A DNA stretch of 64,000 bases from Terriglobia bacterium (GTDB taxonomy: Bacteria > Acidobacteriota > Terriglobia > Versatilivoradales > Versatilivoraceae), in NCBI GenBank assembly GCA_951813285.1, contig OX638355.1, forward strand, positions 4,421,136 through 4,485,135. Reading direction: 5' to 3'. Positions 26,433 to 35,429 of the stretch are shown one piece after another. The stretch's first letter is position 1. Each line of letters begins with the position of its first letter. Both the position numbers and the translations under genes were made by a program. The notes beneath the pieces were generated by a model, which did no database searches, had not been told where the DNA came from, and saw only the letters and a program-made list of their open reading frames with translations.

Positions 26433-26461
26433 ACTATGCCATCAGAGACAGCGTTTTGCAA
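26433..26461 (-). promoter_or_regulatory. Promoter of the second VapBC pair, predicted leaderless
   Basis: On the minus strand, TTGCAA (26461-26456) and CATAGT (26438-26433) are 17 bp apart. Only 6 nt separate the -10 box from the ATG at 26426, so transcription should begin at or next to the start codon. Confidence 0.6.
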
Positions 26462-26530
26462 GCACTGACGCACCCGATAGCGAGAACCCGGTGCCTGATC
26501 CGGGACGGACCCGGGCGCCGCCCATGCGCC

Positions 26531-26737
26531 TCAGGCGCCGGAGTTTCCTCGGCTCTTGTGCAACCGGTACTGCAGGGCCGCACCCACCACCGCCAGCACG
26601 ATTCCGGCGGGAAGAAGCCAAGACGGGGTATCTTCGCCCTGGATCGCACCATAGATGACGATGACGAAACAGGCGCCCGCGCCCGCACCGGCGAGGAAGG
26701 TGGCGACTTTGGTCAGGACCAGACTCGATTTGGACAC
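26531..26737 (-). CDS. Small two-helix membrane protein
   Basis: This 68-residue ORF starts at GTG 26737 with GGAGGT 9 nt upstream. It has two hydrophobic helices (VATFLAGAGAGACFVIVIYGAI and LLPAGIVLAVVGAALQY) joined by an acidic turn (QGEDTPSW), and a basic tail (RLHKSRGNSG). I do not recognise a family. It lies 37 bp after the orphan Phd antitoxin in the same direction, which invites the idea of a toxin-like role, but small membrane proteins of this kind can have many functions. Confidence 0.55.
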   Translation of the reverse strand: MSKSSLVLTKVATFLAGAGAGACFVIVIYGAIQGEDTPSWLLPAGIVLAVVGAALQYRLHKSRGNSGA

Positions 26738-26774
26738 GGTTGCGAAACCTCCAGTTGAAGGGTTGTGAAGGACA

Positions 26775-27050
26775 TCAGCGATTCCGTTTCCGCTCCCGGA
26801 GCCGCGCGATCGCTTCCGCCGCGGATTCCTCCTGGCCGGCCTCAATCTGCCGGTTCCCCAGCGCAAGAATCTTGAGCAGCGCCATCGTGTCCTGCGTCGT
26901 CTCGAAGCTGTCGATGTCCTGAAGCACCACCTTGGCTTCGCCATTCTGAGTGATCACCAGCGGTTCCCCCCGGTCGCCGAGCGTGCGTACGATCTCCGAG
27001 GCGTGCGCCTTCAGGAAACTGACGGGCTTGACCTGGGTGGACAGCTTCAT
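26775..27050 (-). CDS. Phd/YefM-type antitoxin without recognisable toxin
   Basis: This 91-residue protein matches the prevent-host-death fold: KLSTQVKPVSFLKAHASEIV, the RGEPLVITQNGEAKVVLQD core and SFETTQDTMALLKILALG. Such antitoxins bind operator DNA with the N-terminal half and Doc, RelE or YoeB toxins with the tail. ATG 27050 follows an excellent ggaggtggcc. No Doc, RelE or YoeB gene follows, only the 68-residue membrane protein. It is divergent from the HigBA-type pair, with 261 bp between. Confidence 0.8.
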   Translation of the reverse strand: MKLSTQVKPVSFLKAHASEIVRTLGDRGEPLVITQNGEAKVVLQDIDSFETTQDTMALLKILALGNRQIEAGQEESAAEAIARLRERKRNR

Positions 27051-27275
27051 GGCCACCTCCTTTCCAGTCCACATTTAGTCCATAAACCGGCCTGAAGTCA
27101 ACAGCCGACTTCTGCGGTCGGAAGCGGCGACGGAACATCGGAGGCGGAAGCGCTGTCAAGCGCATTTTCGAAGGCACTGCCTGTCACGATGGGCGCCCTC
27201 TCCGGCAGCGCTCCTCCGGGCGTGGCCGGGTTGACCCGGAACTCCCGCCGGAAGACGATATGCCTGGATTTCCGT

Positions 27276-27305
27276 TTGACAAATCCTGCGGCACTGCCGC
27301 ATATT
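27276..27305 (+). promoter_or_regulatory. Promoter and operator of the HigBA-type pair
   Basis: TTGACA (27276-27281) and CATATT (27300-27305) are 18 bp apart. The spacer contains the perfect palindrome TGCGGCA-C-TGCCGCA (27287-27301), placed where a bound antitoxin would block RNA polymerase. The -10 box ends 6 nt before the GTG start, which predicts a leaderless mRNA. Confidence 0.65.
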
Positions 27306-27311
27306 AGGTGA

Positions 27312-27644
27312 GTGCGTGTCTTCTTCACCAAGACGTATGAGCGAGTTGTGCGCAAGCTCACGTCGGAGGCCAATCGACAATCCATGGAGGCAGCCATCGT
27401 CGCCGACCCAGGCGCTGCGCCAGTGATTCGGGGAACCGGAGGGATACGGAAGCTACGTTGGGCGGGATCGGGTCGGGGCAAGCGGGGTGGAATCCGCACG
27501 ATCTACTTCCATCACGCAGGACCCGAAGCGGTCTATCTGCTGACCGCGTATGCGAAAGCGGATCGGGACGACCTGAGTGCGGCAGATAAGAAGGTGCTCA
27601 GGCGGCTTGTGGCCGCGATCAAGAACGAGGAGGAAAACCGATGA
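27312..27644 (+). CDS. RelE/HigB-family toxin
   Basis: This 110-residue protein carries the HigB/RelE pattern: VFFTKTYERVVRKLTSE at the N terminus, GTGGIRKLRWAGSGRGKRGG and IRTIYFHHAGPEAVYLLTAY, and the KADRDDLSAADKKVLRRL C-terminal helix. Toxins of this type cleave mRNA on the ribosome. Toxin-first order with a 4-bp overlap into an HTH antitoxin is typical of HigBA. The start is GTG with no ribosome site, consistent with the leaderless prediction. Confidence 0.85.
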   Translation: MRVFFTKTYERVVRKLTSEANRQSMEAAIVADPGAAPVIRGTGGIRKLRWAGSGRGKRGGIRTIYFHHAGPEAVYLLTAYAKADRDDLSAADKKVLRRLVAAIKNEEENR

Positions 27645-27946
27645 CGACTCAGCGGACCCAAGTGGGACTCGAGGTGGAAGAAGCATTGGAAGAGGTGCTT
27701 GCCCACGTACGTGGTGAAACGCCGCTTCCTTGCCGAATCGTCGACGATCCGGCTGCGGAGCGCATTGTTGCGCTACGCAAACGCATGAAACTCAGCCGCC
27801 GGAAGTTCGCGGACCGATTTGGATTGGACACCCGTGCCGTGCAGGACTGGGAACAGGGCCGACGGGTCCCCGACCGCGCGGCCCGAGTCCTGCTGACAGT
27901 GATCGACCGCGACCCGGAGGCGGTCGTGCGAGCCCTTGAGGGGTGA
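27641..27946 (+). CDS. HTH antitoxin (HigA/NadS-type)
   Basis: This 101-residue protein has an acidic N-terminal helix (EVEEALEEVLAHVRGE) and a C-terminal helix-turn-helix (IVALRKRMKLSRRKFADRFG, DTRAVQDWEQGRRVPDRAAR), the layout of HigA2/NadS antitoxins. ATG overlaps the toxin stop by 4 bp. It probably binds the palindrome at 27287 to repress the pair. It ends 12 bp before a fragment of an unrelated XRE antitoxin. Confidence 0.85.
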   Translation: MTTQRTQVGLEVEEALEEVLAHVRGETPLPCRIVDDPAAERIVALRKRMKLSRRKFADRFGLDTRAVQDWEQGRRVPDRAARVLLTVIDRDPEAVVRALEG

Positions 27947-27958
27947 GGGGAACGGGTA

Positions 27959-28027
27959 ATGACCGAAAGCAGCGGCGGCAACGTGTTCGCCGACCTGCGA
28001 CTCCCGGAGGCCGACGTGCACTTGACT
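27959..28027 (+). pseudogene. N-terminal fragment of an XRE antitoxin
   Basis: The reading ESSGGNVFADLRLPEADVHL matches the N terminus of the intact antitoxin at 30920 (SENVFVDLGIPDADAHL) and stops resembling it after HLT. The HTH part is missing. No toxin of its own precedes it, and the preceding gene is the HigA-type antitoxin. The frame stays open to 28168 with unrelated sequence. From 28030 to the katG end at 28171 I see nothing else. Confidence 0.65.
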
Positions 28028-28170
28028 TACGTCCCCTGTTTCCCGTCGCTCTCCGTATCACCCCAACGGCGTTCTGGAGCAGCATCTATTGACCGATGCC
28101 TTGCAGTCTGCAGCTACGTGTCTTCTCCCCGGATGCGCAGGAGACAACCGATTCGAGCACAAAGCTGAAA

Positions 28171-30357
<2,187 letters not shown>

Positions 30358-30486
30358 CCCGGGCAAGCCCTAATCGTGGAATCCGAATCCCCCAACGACG
30401 CAGTTGGAGGTTAGCCGGGCGCCCGCCCCTGACGACGTGACGGATCATGCAGAGGAGAAACAGCCAGCCGTTTTCGATTTGGAAAT

Positions 30487-30522
30487 GAAGACGAACCACG
30501 AATGAACACGAATAGGCACGAA
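30487..30522. repeat. Fragment of the cgaaccacgaatg repeat family
   Basis: gaagacgaaccacgaatgaacacgaataggcacgaag is the reverse complement of the core of the 139-bp repeats at 21164 and 50879. Only the central 36 bp are present. Confidence 0.65.
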
Positions 30523-30594
30523 GCCGGATGGAGCTCATTCATTGACTCGCGGCACCCGAGTACTTCTGCAATATTGTAACGTTGGTGTCACGAC

Positions 30595-30638
30595 GTCACG
30601 GGAGAAAGCCCCCCGGGAGCGCGGGCGTCCCGCCCGCA
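30595..30638. repeat. Single REP unit of the 14973 family
   Basis: The core cccgggagcgcgggcg followed by tcccgcccgca matches the REP at 15099-15127, and the preceding cgtcacgggagaaagcc also matches its flank in about 19 of 24 positions. It is a singlet with no inverted partner nearby. Confidence 0.75.
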
Positions 30639-30800
30639 CAAATCTCGGTATAGCCTCGCCCATCTCCTCGCCCCGCATCGAACAGCAACGGCGCCAAGGC
30701 TCTACTTCGGCCGGGCCCATGCGATTTCCACCGACAGGAGGGGCCGGATGCCACATCGGCGACAGACACTGCCATGTCAGGTCGGCGGATCAAAAACAGT

Positions 30801-30829
30801 TTGTGCATATATGGTGAAACCACTATAGT
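30801..30829 (+). promoter_or_regulatory. Promoter of the decayed Gp49-like/XRE module
   Basis: TTGTGC (30801-30806) and TATAGT (30824-30829) are 17 bp apart. The -10 box lies inside a perfect palindrome (cactatagtg, 30821-30830), a likely antitoxin operator. It ends 5 nt before the ATG of the toxin remnant. Confidence 0.65.
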
Positions 30830-30834
30830 GAGAT

Positions 30835-30930
30835 ATGGCCGCTGGCGCGCTCAAGCCTGTCGAATGGATCGGTTCCACCAAGTCGGATCTCAAGCGCTTT
30901 CCGGAGACCGTACAGGACGATGAAGACTGA
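30835..30930 (+). pseudogene. Internally deleted Gp49-like (HigB, DUF891) toxin remnant, 31 codons
   Basis: The reading MAAGALKPVEWIGSTKSDLK followed by RFPETVQDDED matches the N terminus of Gp49-like toxins (KPVEW-GS-K-DLK-FP-VQ), which are normally about 110 residues long. Only this piece remains, ending in a stop that overlaps the antitoxin start by 11 nt. The middle and C-terminal part, with the RNase fold, is gone. The promoter and operator are intact, so the antitoxin should still be expressed. Confidence 0.7.
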
Positions 30931-31246
30931 CAACGTGAAGATCGAAAGGGGCAGTGAAAACGTATTCGTTGACTTGGGAATCCCGGATGCCGACGCACAC
31001 CTGCTCAAAGCCGAGCTCGTCACGCGAATCGACAAGATCATTCGCAGACGCGGCCTCAAGCAGGTAGAGGCCGCGAAGCTGCTCGGACTGTCTCAACCCG
31101 ATGTGTCGCGCCTGCTGCGAGGGAACTTCAGGCAGTACTCGATGGAGCGGCTCCTGCGCCTTCTGACGGCGCTGGGGCGCGATGTGGATATCGTCATCCG
31201 CGAGCCCCGTTCGGAGCGGCCGGGACGACTCAGCGTCGAAGCATAG
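30920..31246 (+). CDS. XRE-family HTH antitoxin (partner of Gp49-like toxins)
   Basis: This 108-residue protein has SENVFVDLGIPDADAHLLKA at the N terminus and a helix-turn-helix (KQVEAAKLLGLSQPDVSRLL) followed by the RQYSMERLLRLLTALGRDVD dimer or toxin-binding part. It is complete and matches antitoxins that normally follow a DUF891 toxin. Its own toxin has been reduced to a 31-codon remnant, so it now acts alone, perhaps as a repressor or as protection against related toxins. Confidence 0.85.
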   Translation: MKTDNVKIERGSENVFVDLGIPDADAHLLKAELVTRIDKIIRRRGLKQVEAAKLLGLSQPDVSRLLRGNFRQYSMERLLRLLTALGRDVDIVIREPRSERPGRLSVEA

Positions 31247-31274
31247 TGTAAGTCCCGAATCTCGACGCCAGTGA

Positions 31275-31398
31275 GTCACTAAAGCCGCGCCGGCGAAACT
31301 TCTCGGGCTGTCCCAATCCGAGATGTCGCACCGGTTGTCCGGCAAACTTCCAGGAGCACTCGAAGCACAGGCTCCTACACTTGGCTGACAAGAATCGC
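31275..31398 (+). pseudogene. Frameshifted fragment of another XRE antitoxin
   Basis: One frame gives AAPAKLLGLSQSEMSHRLSGK, paralleling VEAAKLLGLSQPDVSRLLRGN of the intact gene at 30920. After a frame change the neighbouring frame gives NFQEHSKHRLLHL, paralleling NFRQYSMERLLRLL. So the HTH and the following helix are present, but a frameshift at about 31345 and loss of the N terminus make it a pseudogene. From 31399 to 31595 I see no gene. Confidence 0.65.
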
Positions 31399-31595
31399 GC
31401 GAAAATCAAGAATGCCAAACGGACGTTGTTCACTCTCGTGCCGACCTCGCGTCGCTCGTAGGGGCCGCTAAAGGGCTCATGCACCATGTTGGCGCTCTAT
31501 CCGAACCACAATTCGCCCAAAGATTTCCCTAGCCAGCAGGATTCAATACTCCCGCCGCCAGCATGACCTGTATTCCCGCGATGATGTTGCGGTCC

Positions 31596-31799
31596 TCAAC
31601 CGACAGCCCTCGTCGCACGTCTGACACGAGTTCGGCGGCCGTCCCCGTGCATATGGGCGCAGAAGACGTAATCAACATCCTGGGGGGTCACCCCGGCCTT
31701 GGCCAGCAGCGGCAGGAAGGTCCCGAGTTGCTGCAGGTGCCAGCTCGGGCGCGCCTCGCGAGGCTTGTTGTCGCCTACGCAGGTATCCACGACGATGGT
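31596..31799 (-). pseudogene. Metallo-beta-lactamase-fold hydrolase fragment
   Basis: Directly after the stop codon of the DUF457 gene, the frame continues as TIVVDTCVGDNKPREARPSW, then LLAKAGVTPQDVDYVFCAHMH, which matches the region of MBL-fold hydrolases leading into the HxHxDH zinc site. Homology ends at HMH (about 31647). The following residues are GDGRRTRVRRATRAVG, so the zinc ligands are lost. Both ends of the gene are missing. Confidence 0.65.
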
Positions 31800-32792
31800 T
31801 CAGTCCCCCATCAGCATGTCTCGGAATGCCTGCCATTTGGCGGCGGTGACGGTGCGACGACCGGCGTAGCGAACGTGTTCGTGTGGCGCGGCGCGAGGGT
31901 TGAGAGTGATGCCCCACAAACCTTCGATTCTGTTGGGTACCAGAGAGAAGCGGATATCGGTGATCGTGTTGTCGCCGGCCAGGGCCAGGTAGTCACCGGA
32001 GAACCAGCGAAAACGCTCAACATCGTGTGCCTGCTGGCTGTCGGGTTGGAGCCATGGCAGGTCGCGGGCGATGTCCAGCTTGGCGACGGTGCTGCCGGGG
32101 TAATGGCGGCTGCTGAAGCCCACCCGCACGGCGTCGACAAAGAAACTCCCTTCCGATTCGTAGATGATTTTCCACACCAGGAGATTGGCGAAGCTGGGCT
32201 TGGCCGAAAGACGTTCCACGACGTGCTCCCTTGCTGCGGCCATGTCATGGCCGATGGCGGTGGCGCGGTCTCGCTGCACGACGCCGAATACCAAATAGGC
32301 CACGGCCCACAGGAGGGCGCAGCGGGCCAACAGGGGAGAACGGCGCCAGAGGCCAAGCATCACCAGCAGGAGAATGGGAAGGGTGAACAGGGGATCGACA
32401 ATTGAGATGTTGTTCCAGGCGACGCGCAGGTCCGAGAAGGGCCACAGAAGCTGCGTGCCGTAGCTGGTGCAAGCGTCCAGCAAGCCGTGGGTGGCGTAGC
32501 CCACGAGGCAGAACAGGTAGGTGATCCTGAAGCGCAGGACGCTGCGGCCGACGAGGGGATGCAAGACTAGGGCCACGATCACGGCGCCGACCGGGATGAA
32601 AACCAGCGCGTGGGTGAAGTGGCGATGGAATTGCAGCGACAGTAGCGGGTCGGTGGCGGATTGGATGAACACGTCGGCGTCCGGTACCAATCCGGCCATC
32701 AGACCGACGAAGGTGGCGCGGCGTGTCTGGGGTTCCCGGCTCACGGCCTGCGCGGCTGCAACGCCCAGAACGCCTTGGGAAAGTGGGTCCAT
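31800..32792 (-). CDS. DUF457/YdjM-type membrane-bound hydrolase-like protein
   Basis: This 330-residue protein begins MDPLSQGVLGVAAAQAVSRE and has the HRHFTHAL and YATHGLLDACTSYGT metal-site motifs of the YdjM/DUF457 membrane protein family, with four or so hydrophobic segments (about 66-80, 92-110, 138-152, 160-172). The C-terminal half (about 180-330) is a soluble, probably periplasmic domain. E. coli YdjM is LexA-regulated, but the biochemical role of the family is not known. Its stop codon abuts an MBL-fold fragment. Confidence 0.8.
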   Translation of the reverse strand: MDPLSQGVLGVAAAQAVSREPQTRRATFVGLMAGLVPDADVFIQSATDPLLSLQFHRHFTHALVFIPVGAVIVALVLHPLVGRSVLRFRITYLFCLVGYATHGLLDACTSYGTQLLWPFSDLRVAWNNISIVDPLFTLPILLLVMLGLWRRSPLLARCALLWAVAYLVFGVVQRDRATAIGHDMAAAREHVVERLSAKPSFANLLVWKIIYESEGSFFVDAVRVGFSSRHYPGSTVAKLDIARDLPWLQPDSQQAHDVERFRWFSGDYLALAGDNTITDIRFSLVPNRIEGLWGITLNPRAAPHEHVRYAGRRTVTAAKWQAFRDMLMGD

Positions 32793-32846
32793 GCTACCTC
32801 ATGCGTCCGGCTCGGGGCGCCAGATGTGCGGCGGCGTAGGCTGTAC

Positions 32847-32975
32847 CTATGAACCCCAAGGTTTGCGGATCGTACATGTCGCGGCGCAGGATGCGGACAG
32901 CACCGATGCGGCGTCCAGCCTGGCGGTGGCATAGGTCAATGCCGCCGCATCGGATTTGTCGTGCGTGCAGCTCAT
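32847..32975 (-). CDS. Possible small ORF, 42 residues
   Basis: The ORF starts at ATG 32975 after aagggag (about 7 nt spacing). The peptide begins MSCTHDKSDAAALTYATARL and ends with a Cys-rich part (SASCAATCTIRKPWGS). It follows the 35-residue ORF by 17 nt. I recognise no family. An overlapping frame is also open here, so coding is uncertain. Confidence 0.3.
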   Translation of the reverse strand: MSCTHDKSDAAALTYATARLDAASVLSASCAATCTIRKPWGS

Positions 32976-32992
32976 CGGGTTCTCCCTTCAGG

Positions 32993-33100
32993 TTAGGTCT
33001 CGTCGTTGACGGTTCTTGGGAAACCGTCCCAACGGTTACTGTTCTCCCCGCAACAGTTGTCGCCCTCGATGAGTGGCGCCAGTGTTGTCAAACTAGACAT
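32993..33100 (-). CDS. Possible small ORF, 35 residues
   Basis: The ORF starts at ATG 33100 with aggagg 4 nt upstream and a well-spaced promoter (33121-33149). The peptide begins MSSLTTLAPLIEGDNCCGEN and ends RWDGFPRTVNDET. The family is unknown. The promoter, ribosome site and ORF are correctly ordered, which is better than chance for this region, but length alone cannot prove coding. Confidence 0.35.
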   Translation of the reverse strand: MSSLTTLAPLIEGDNCCGENSNRWDGFPRTVNDET

Positions 33101-33120
33101 GTAGCCTCCTTCGTTTTTTC

Positions 33121-33149
33121 ATCATATCTGCGGAATCGACCCTCGACAA
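33121..33149 (-). promoter_or_regulatory. Promoter for the two small ORFs
   Basis: On the minus strand, TTGTCG (33149-33144) and TATGAT (33126-33121) are exactly 17 bp apart. Transcription should begin near 33114, just before the aggagg site of the 35-residue ORF. Confidence 0.5.
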
Positions 33150-33437
33150 GTAGATTGGCCTCCTCTTCACGCCCAGCGTGGCAGCCATTTTAAGGTGGAG
33201 TCTGCCGGTCGCAGTCGGGACGGAGGACCGACGGCGTGCGCATGATTTTCACCCGCCGTCGCCGGACAAGCCGGTGAAGAAGATCACTGCGGTTACGGGA
33301 CGGCTGACGGAGGTGGTGTGCCGGGCCGAGCGGCAGCGCGACCTGCGCGCGTGGGTCGTGAGCACGACAAGCAGTTCTGACGACTCAGCTTCGTCAATGG
33401 CGGCGCTGGGGCAACGCGACGTGGGACGCCGTCGGCA
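33150..33437. other. Region without a recognised gene
   Basis: About 290 bp between the small-ORF promoter and the 177-bp inverted-repeat element. A plus-strand frame is open through it but continues into the repeat and shows no family signature. Confidence 0.5.
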
Positions 33438-33614
33438 GGGGAAAGTAGGGGACGTTGTTGAATTACCGGAATTACTTTGCTCTCACGAGTCCGAACTGGG
33501 CTCAGACTTCGGTCCTCCGCCAGAAAGGTGTCTCCAGTTCCTCCATCGCCAATCGTTTACAGAACCGCCAGTCCCAGTAATTCCAGTAATTCAACAACGT
33601 CCCCTATTTCCTCC
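33438..33614. mobile_element. 177-bp MITE-like inverted-repeat element
   Basis: Two 39-bp arms (33438-33476 and 33576-33614) match after reverse complementing at about 35 of 39 positions, including taggggacgttgttgaatta. About 99 bp lie between. It carries no transposase, so it is a non-autonomous element or REPIN-like doublet. Its right end coincides, within 1-3 bp, with the point where the IS4 transposase fragment stops. Confidence 0.7.
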
Positions 33615-33988
33615 TAGACGGTATCAGCCAGTTCCACAGCGAGCGGTTCTCCGGCATAGAGCCTGAGGGCACGGGCGATGAGGCGCTGGGTAAAATCCGC
33701 CTGGATACGCCAGTCGCGACGCTGGTTGGCTCGGGCCAAGGTGGCGCGTCTGACCGGCGCCGAAAAGCCGGAATGGTAGAGCTTGGAGGGATGGGCCGCC
33801 AAGCAGGTTTCGATGTCACGTAGGCTCTCCCGCAGCGTGAGCTGGGCGAAGGCGAGAGCACGGAAGTGCTCGCTGCAGGGCAGGTTGCGGACACGCCGGT
33901 CCCCGGAATAACGGTCGGCGATCCGAGCAGGGGTCGTCCAAGGAAGGAAGCTCATGACTTGAGCGAAGAGAGTTTTGCCAGTGTACAT
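33614..33988 (-). pseudogene. IS4-family transposase, N-terminal 124 residues
   Basis: The reading MYTGKTLFAQVMSFLPWTTP, LPCSEHFRALAFAQLTLRES and LAAHPSKLYHSGFSAPVRRA matches the DUF4372-type N terminus of IS4-family transposases. It ends at LADTV just before the expected catalytic domain with its first Asp. The sequence beyond the inverted-repeat element does not resume the transposase, so the 3' part was lost. It cannot transpose by itself. Confidence 0.85.
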
Positions 33989-34068
33989 CCGGATAGACTA
34001 TGAAATCAGCCTATGCTCGGCAATTCGACTGGCAGGTGGCAGGTCCGCTGAAAATGGCCCGACCCTAA
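33989..34068. mobile_element. Probable left end of the IS4 remnant
   Basis: The 80 bp upstream of the transposase start run up to ctgaaaatggcccgaccc (about 34049-34066), which resembles IS4-type termini. The opposite end is absent, so the boundary cannot be confirmed by an inverted partner. Confidence 0.4.
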
Positions 34069-34107
34069 GGCAGATTCAAGTCGCCACCACCTCAAATTGT
34101 CTCTATG

Positions 34108-34294
34108 TCATTTATTATGAATTGATTACAACCATGAGTCGACTGCTACGCGAGACACTAGTGTGAAATCCTCAGTAAATTGGGGGTGGCGCTACGGGGC
34201 TGGCGACTTCGGGGTAGGTGTTCCTTTGTGACACCCATAGTGATAACAGTTTTTCAAAATATTCTGTAAATCATTTATTATCAATAGTATACAA
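34108..34294. repeat. Imperfect AT-rich direct repeat beside tRNA-Asn
   Basis: TCATTTATTATGAATTGATT at 34108 and TCATTTATTATCAATAGTAT at 34271 agree at 20 of 24 positions over 24 bp. The second copy ends 9 bp from the tRNA 3' end. The region between is AT-rich and has no gene. Confidence 0.4.
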
Positions 34295-34302
34295 TAGTGC
34301 AG

Positions 34303-34378
<76 letters not shown>

Positions 34379-34524
34379 GTAACCGGCAGAATCCAAAGGG
34401 CGACATTATAGATCATTGGAAGGAGTTGTCAACGCGGTTCCGGGCGCGTGTCGGGCCCCTTCCGGCCGCCACGATCCACCGAGGGGCCTGCGGCCTCCTG
34501 ACGTTCATCCGTCCCTATCGGGTT

Positions 34525-35403
34525 CTATTGCCGGGGTGTCGGCGGAAAGGGGAGGCCGGGGCGGTTGCCGGGGTTGACGCCCGGTCGGTTGCCCGGGTTC
34601 GGGCCTGGTCGGTTACCGGGATTCACGCCGGGAGGCCGCCCGGATTGGCCGGGACGCCCGAACAGGGGGTTCTGTCCCTCGGGCCTGTCTCGACCCTGCC
34701 TTGCCTGGCCTGGCTGGTTGGGCTGGCCGGACCTGCCGCCGGAGCGCCCCCGCTGGGCCCGAGCGGCCAGAGCGGCATAGTCGGTGAAGAACTCCCACTC
34801 GTTGTGCTTGTTGCGTCCGTTATAGGTCTTGAGGGATTCCTCCTCGCTGGTGCTGGCCACGCCGGCGATGCCACCGATGGAGGGAGAGTTCACCGATTGT
34901 GTCTTGAGGGTCTGTCCGTAAGCGGTCTGCCCGCCGGCGGCAGGCGACCGCGGGGTCGATTCCCGTGACTGGTCCGACCCGCCCGAGCCGTAAGGGTTCC
35001 GGTCCCCTCCGGCGCCAGTCTCGGCCGTGCCCGGCAGGACCGTCAACAGGGGCCGGTTGTTGGGACCCACCTTGATGAAGCGCCACTCCTCGTTGGTGAC
35101 GGGATCGGTCCAGGGCTGGCGAAGAAACCGCTTGTTGTTGGTGTTGAGCAAGGCTTCCACGGTGCTGGGATAGGCCACCTGGGGCGTCCCCAGAGTCCGG
35201 CTCCAATGGGCATACCAGAGAATCAGGGCCCTTTGGTACTGCTCGCCCCGGAAAATCAACTCTTCCTCCCGTTCCCGCTTGACGGCCGTCTGCCAGTTGA
35301 GGGCCGCCTCCGAAAGCGCGACCAGCAGCACGCTGGCCATCACCATCACCAGGGCCAGGGTGTAGCCCGCCTCGCCACCGTTCCTGTGCCTCTTGCAACC
35401 CAT
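34525..35403 (-). CDS. Type II secretion/type IV pilus pseudopilin-like protein with Pro/Gly/Asn repeats
   Basis: This 292-residue protein has a prepilin-like N terminus (GGEAGYTLALVMVMASVLLVALSE) and a following helix (WQTAVKREREEELIFRGEQY) typical of PulG-like pseudopilins. A globular part with WTDPVTNEEWRFI follows. The C-terminal 60 residues are repetitive (NPGNRPG occurs three times) and likely disordered. The normal prepilin cleavage context G-F-T-L-x-E is altered to G-Y-T-L-A-L, without Glu at +5, so it may be a minor pseudopilin. It is the last gene of the pil operon. Confidence 0.75.
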   Translation of the reverse strand: MGCKRHRNGGEAGYTLALVMVMASVLLVALSEAALNWQTAVKREREEELIFRGEQYQRALILWYAHWSRTLGTPQVAYPSTVEALLNTNNKRFLRQPWTDPVTNEEWRFIKVGPNNRPLLTVLPGTAETGAGGDRNPYGSGGSDQSRESTPRSPAAGGQTAYGQTLKTQSVNSPSIGGIAGVASTSEEESLKTYNGRNKHNEWEFFTDYAALAARAQRGRSGGRSGQPNQPGQARQGRDRPEGQNPLFGRPGQSGRPPGVNPGNRPGPNPGNRPGVNPGNRPGLPFPPTPRQ

Positions 35404-35429
35404 GAGCAAGGTCCCCTTCGTCGACCCCT

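Larger units (their letters stand above)
30358..30800. other. Repeat-rich intergenic region
   Basis: No convincing gene. It contains the cgaaccacgaatg repeat fragment (30487-30522) and a single REP unit (30595-30638). Reading frames across the REP give the low-value translations expected of a hairpin repeat. Confidence 0.6.

Noticed and set aside
26274-26468. Small plus-strand frames over the second VapB gene
   Set aside because: They are antisense to a well-supported ribbon-helix-helix antitoxin and have no ribosome site.
33178-33666. 162-codon plus-strand frame
   Set aside because: It runs through the 177-bp inverted-repeat element and into the transposase antisense strand, so it cannot be one gene.
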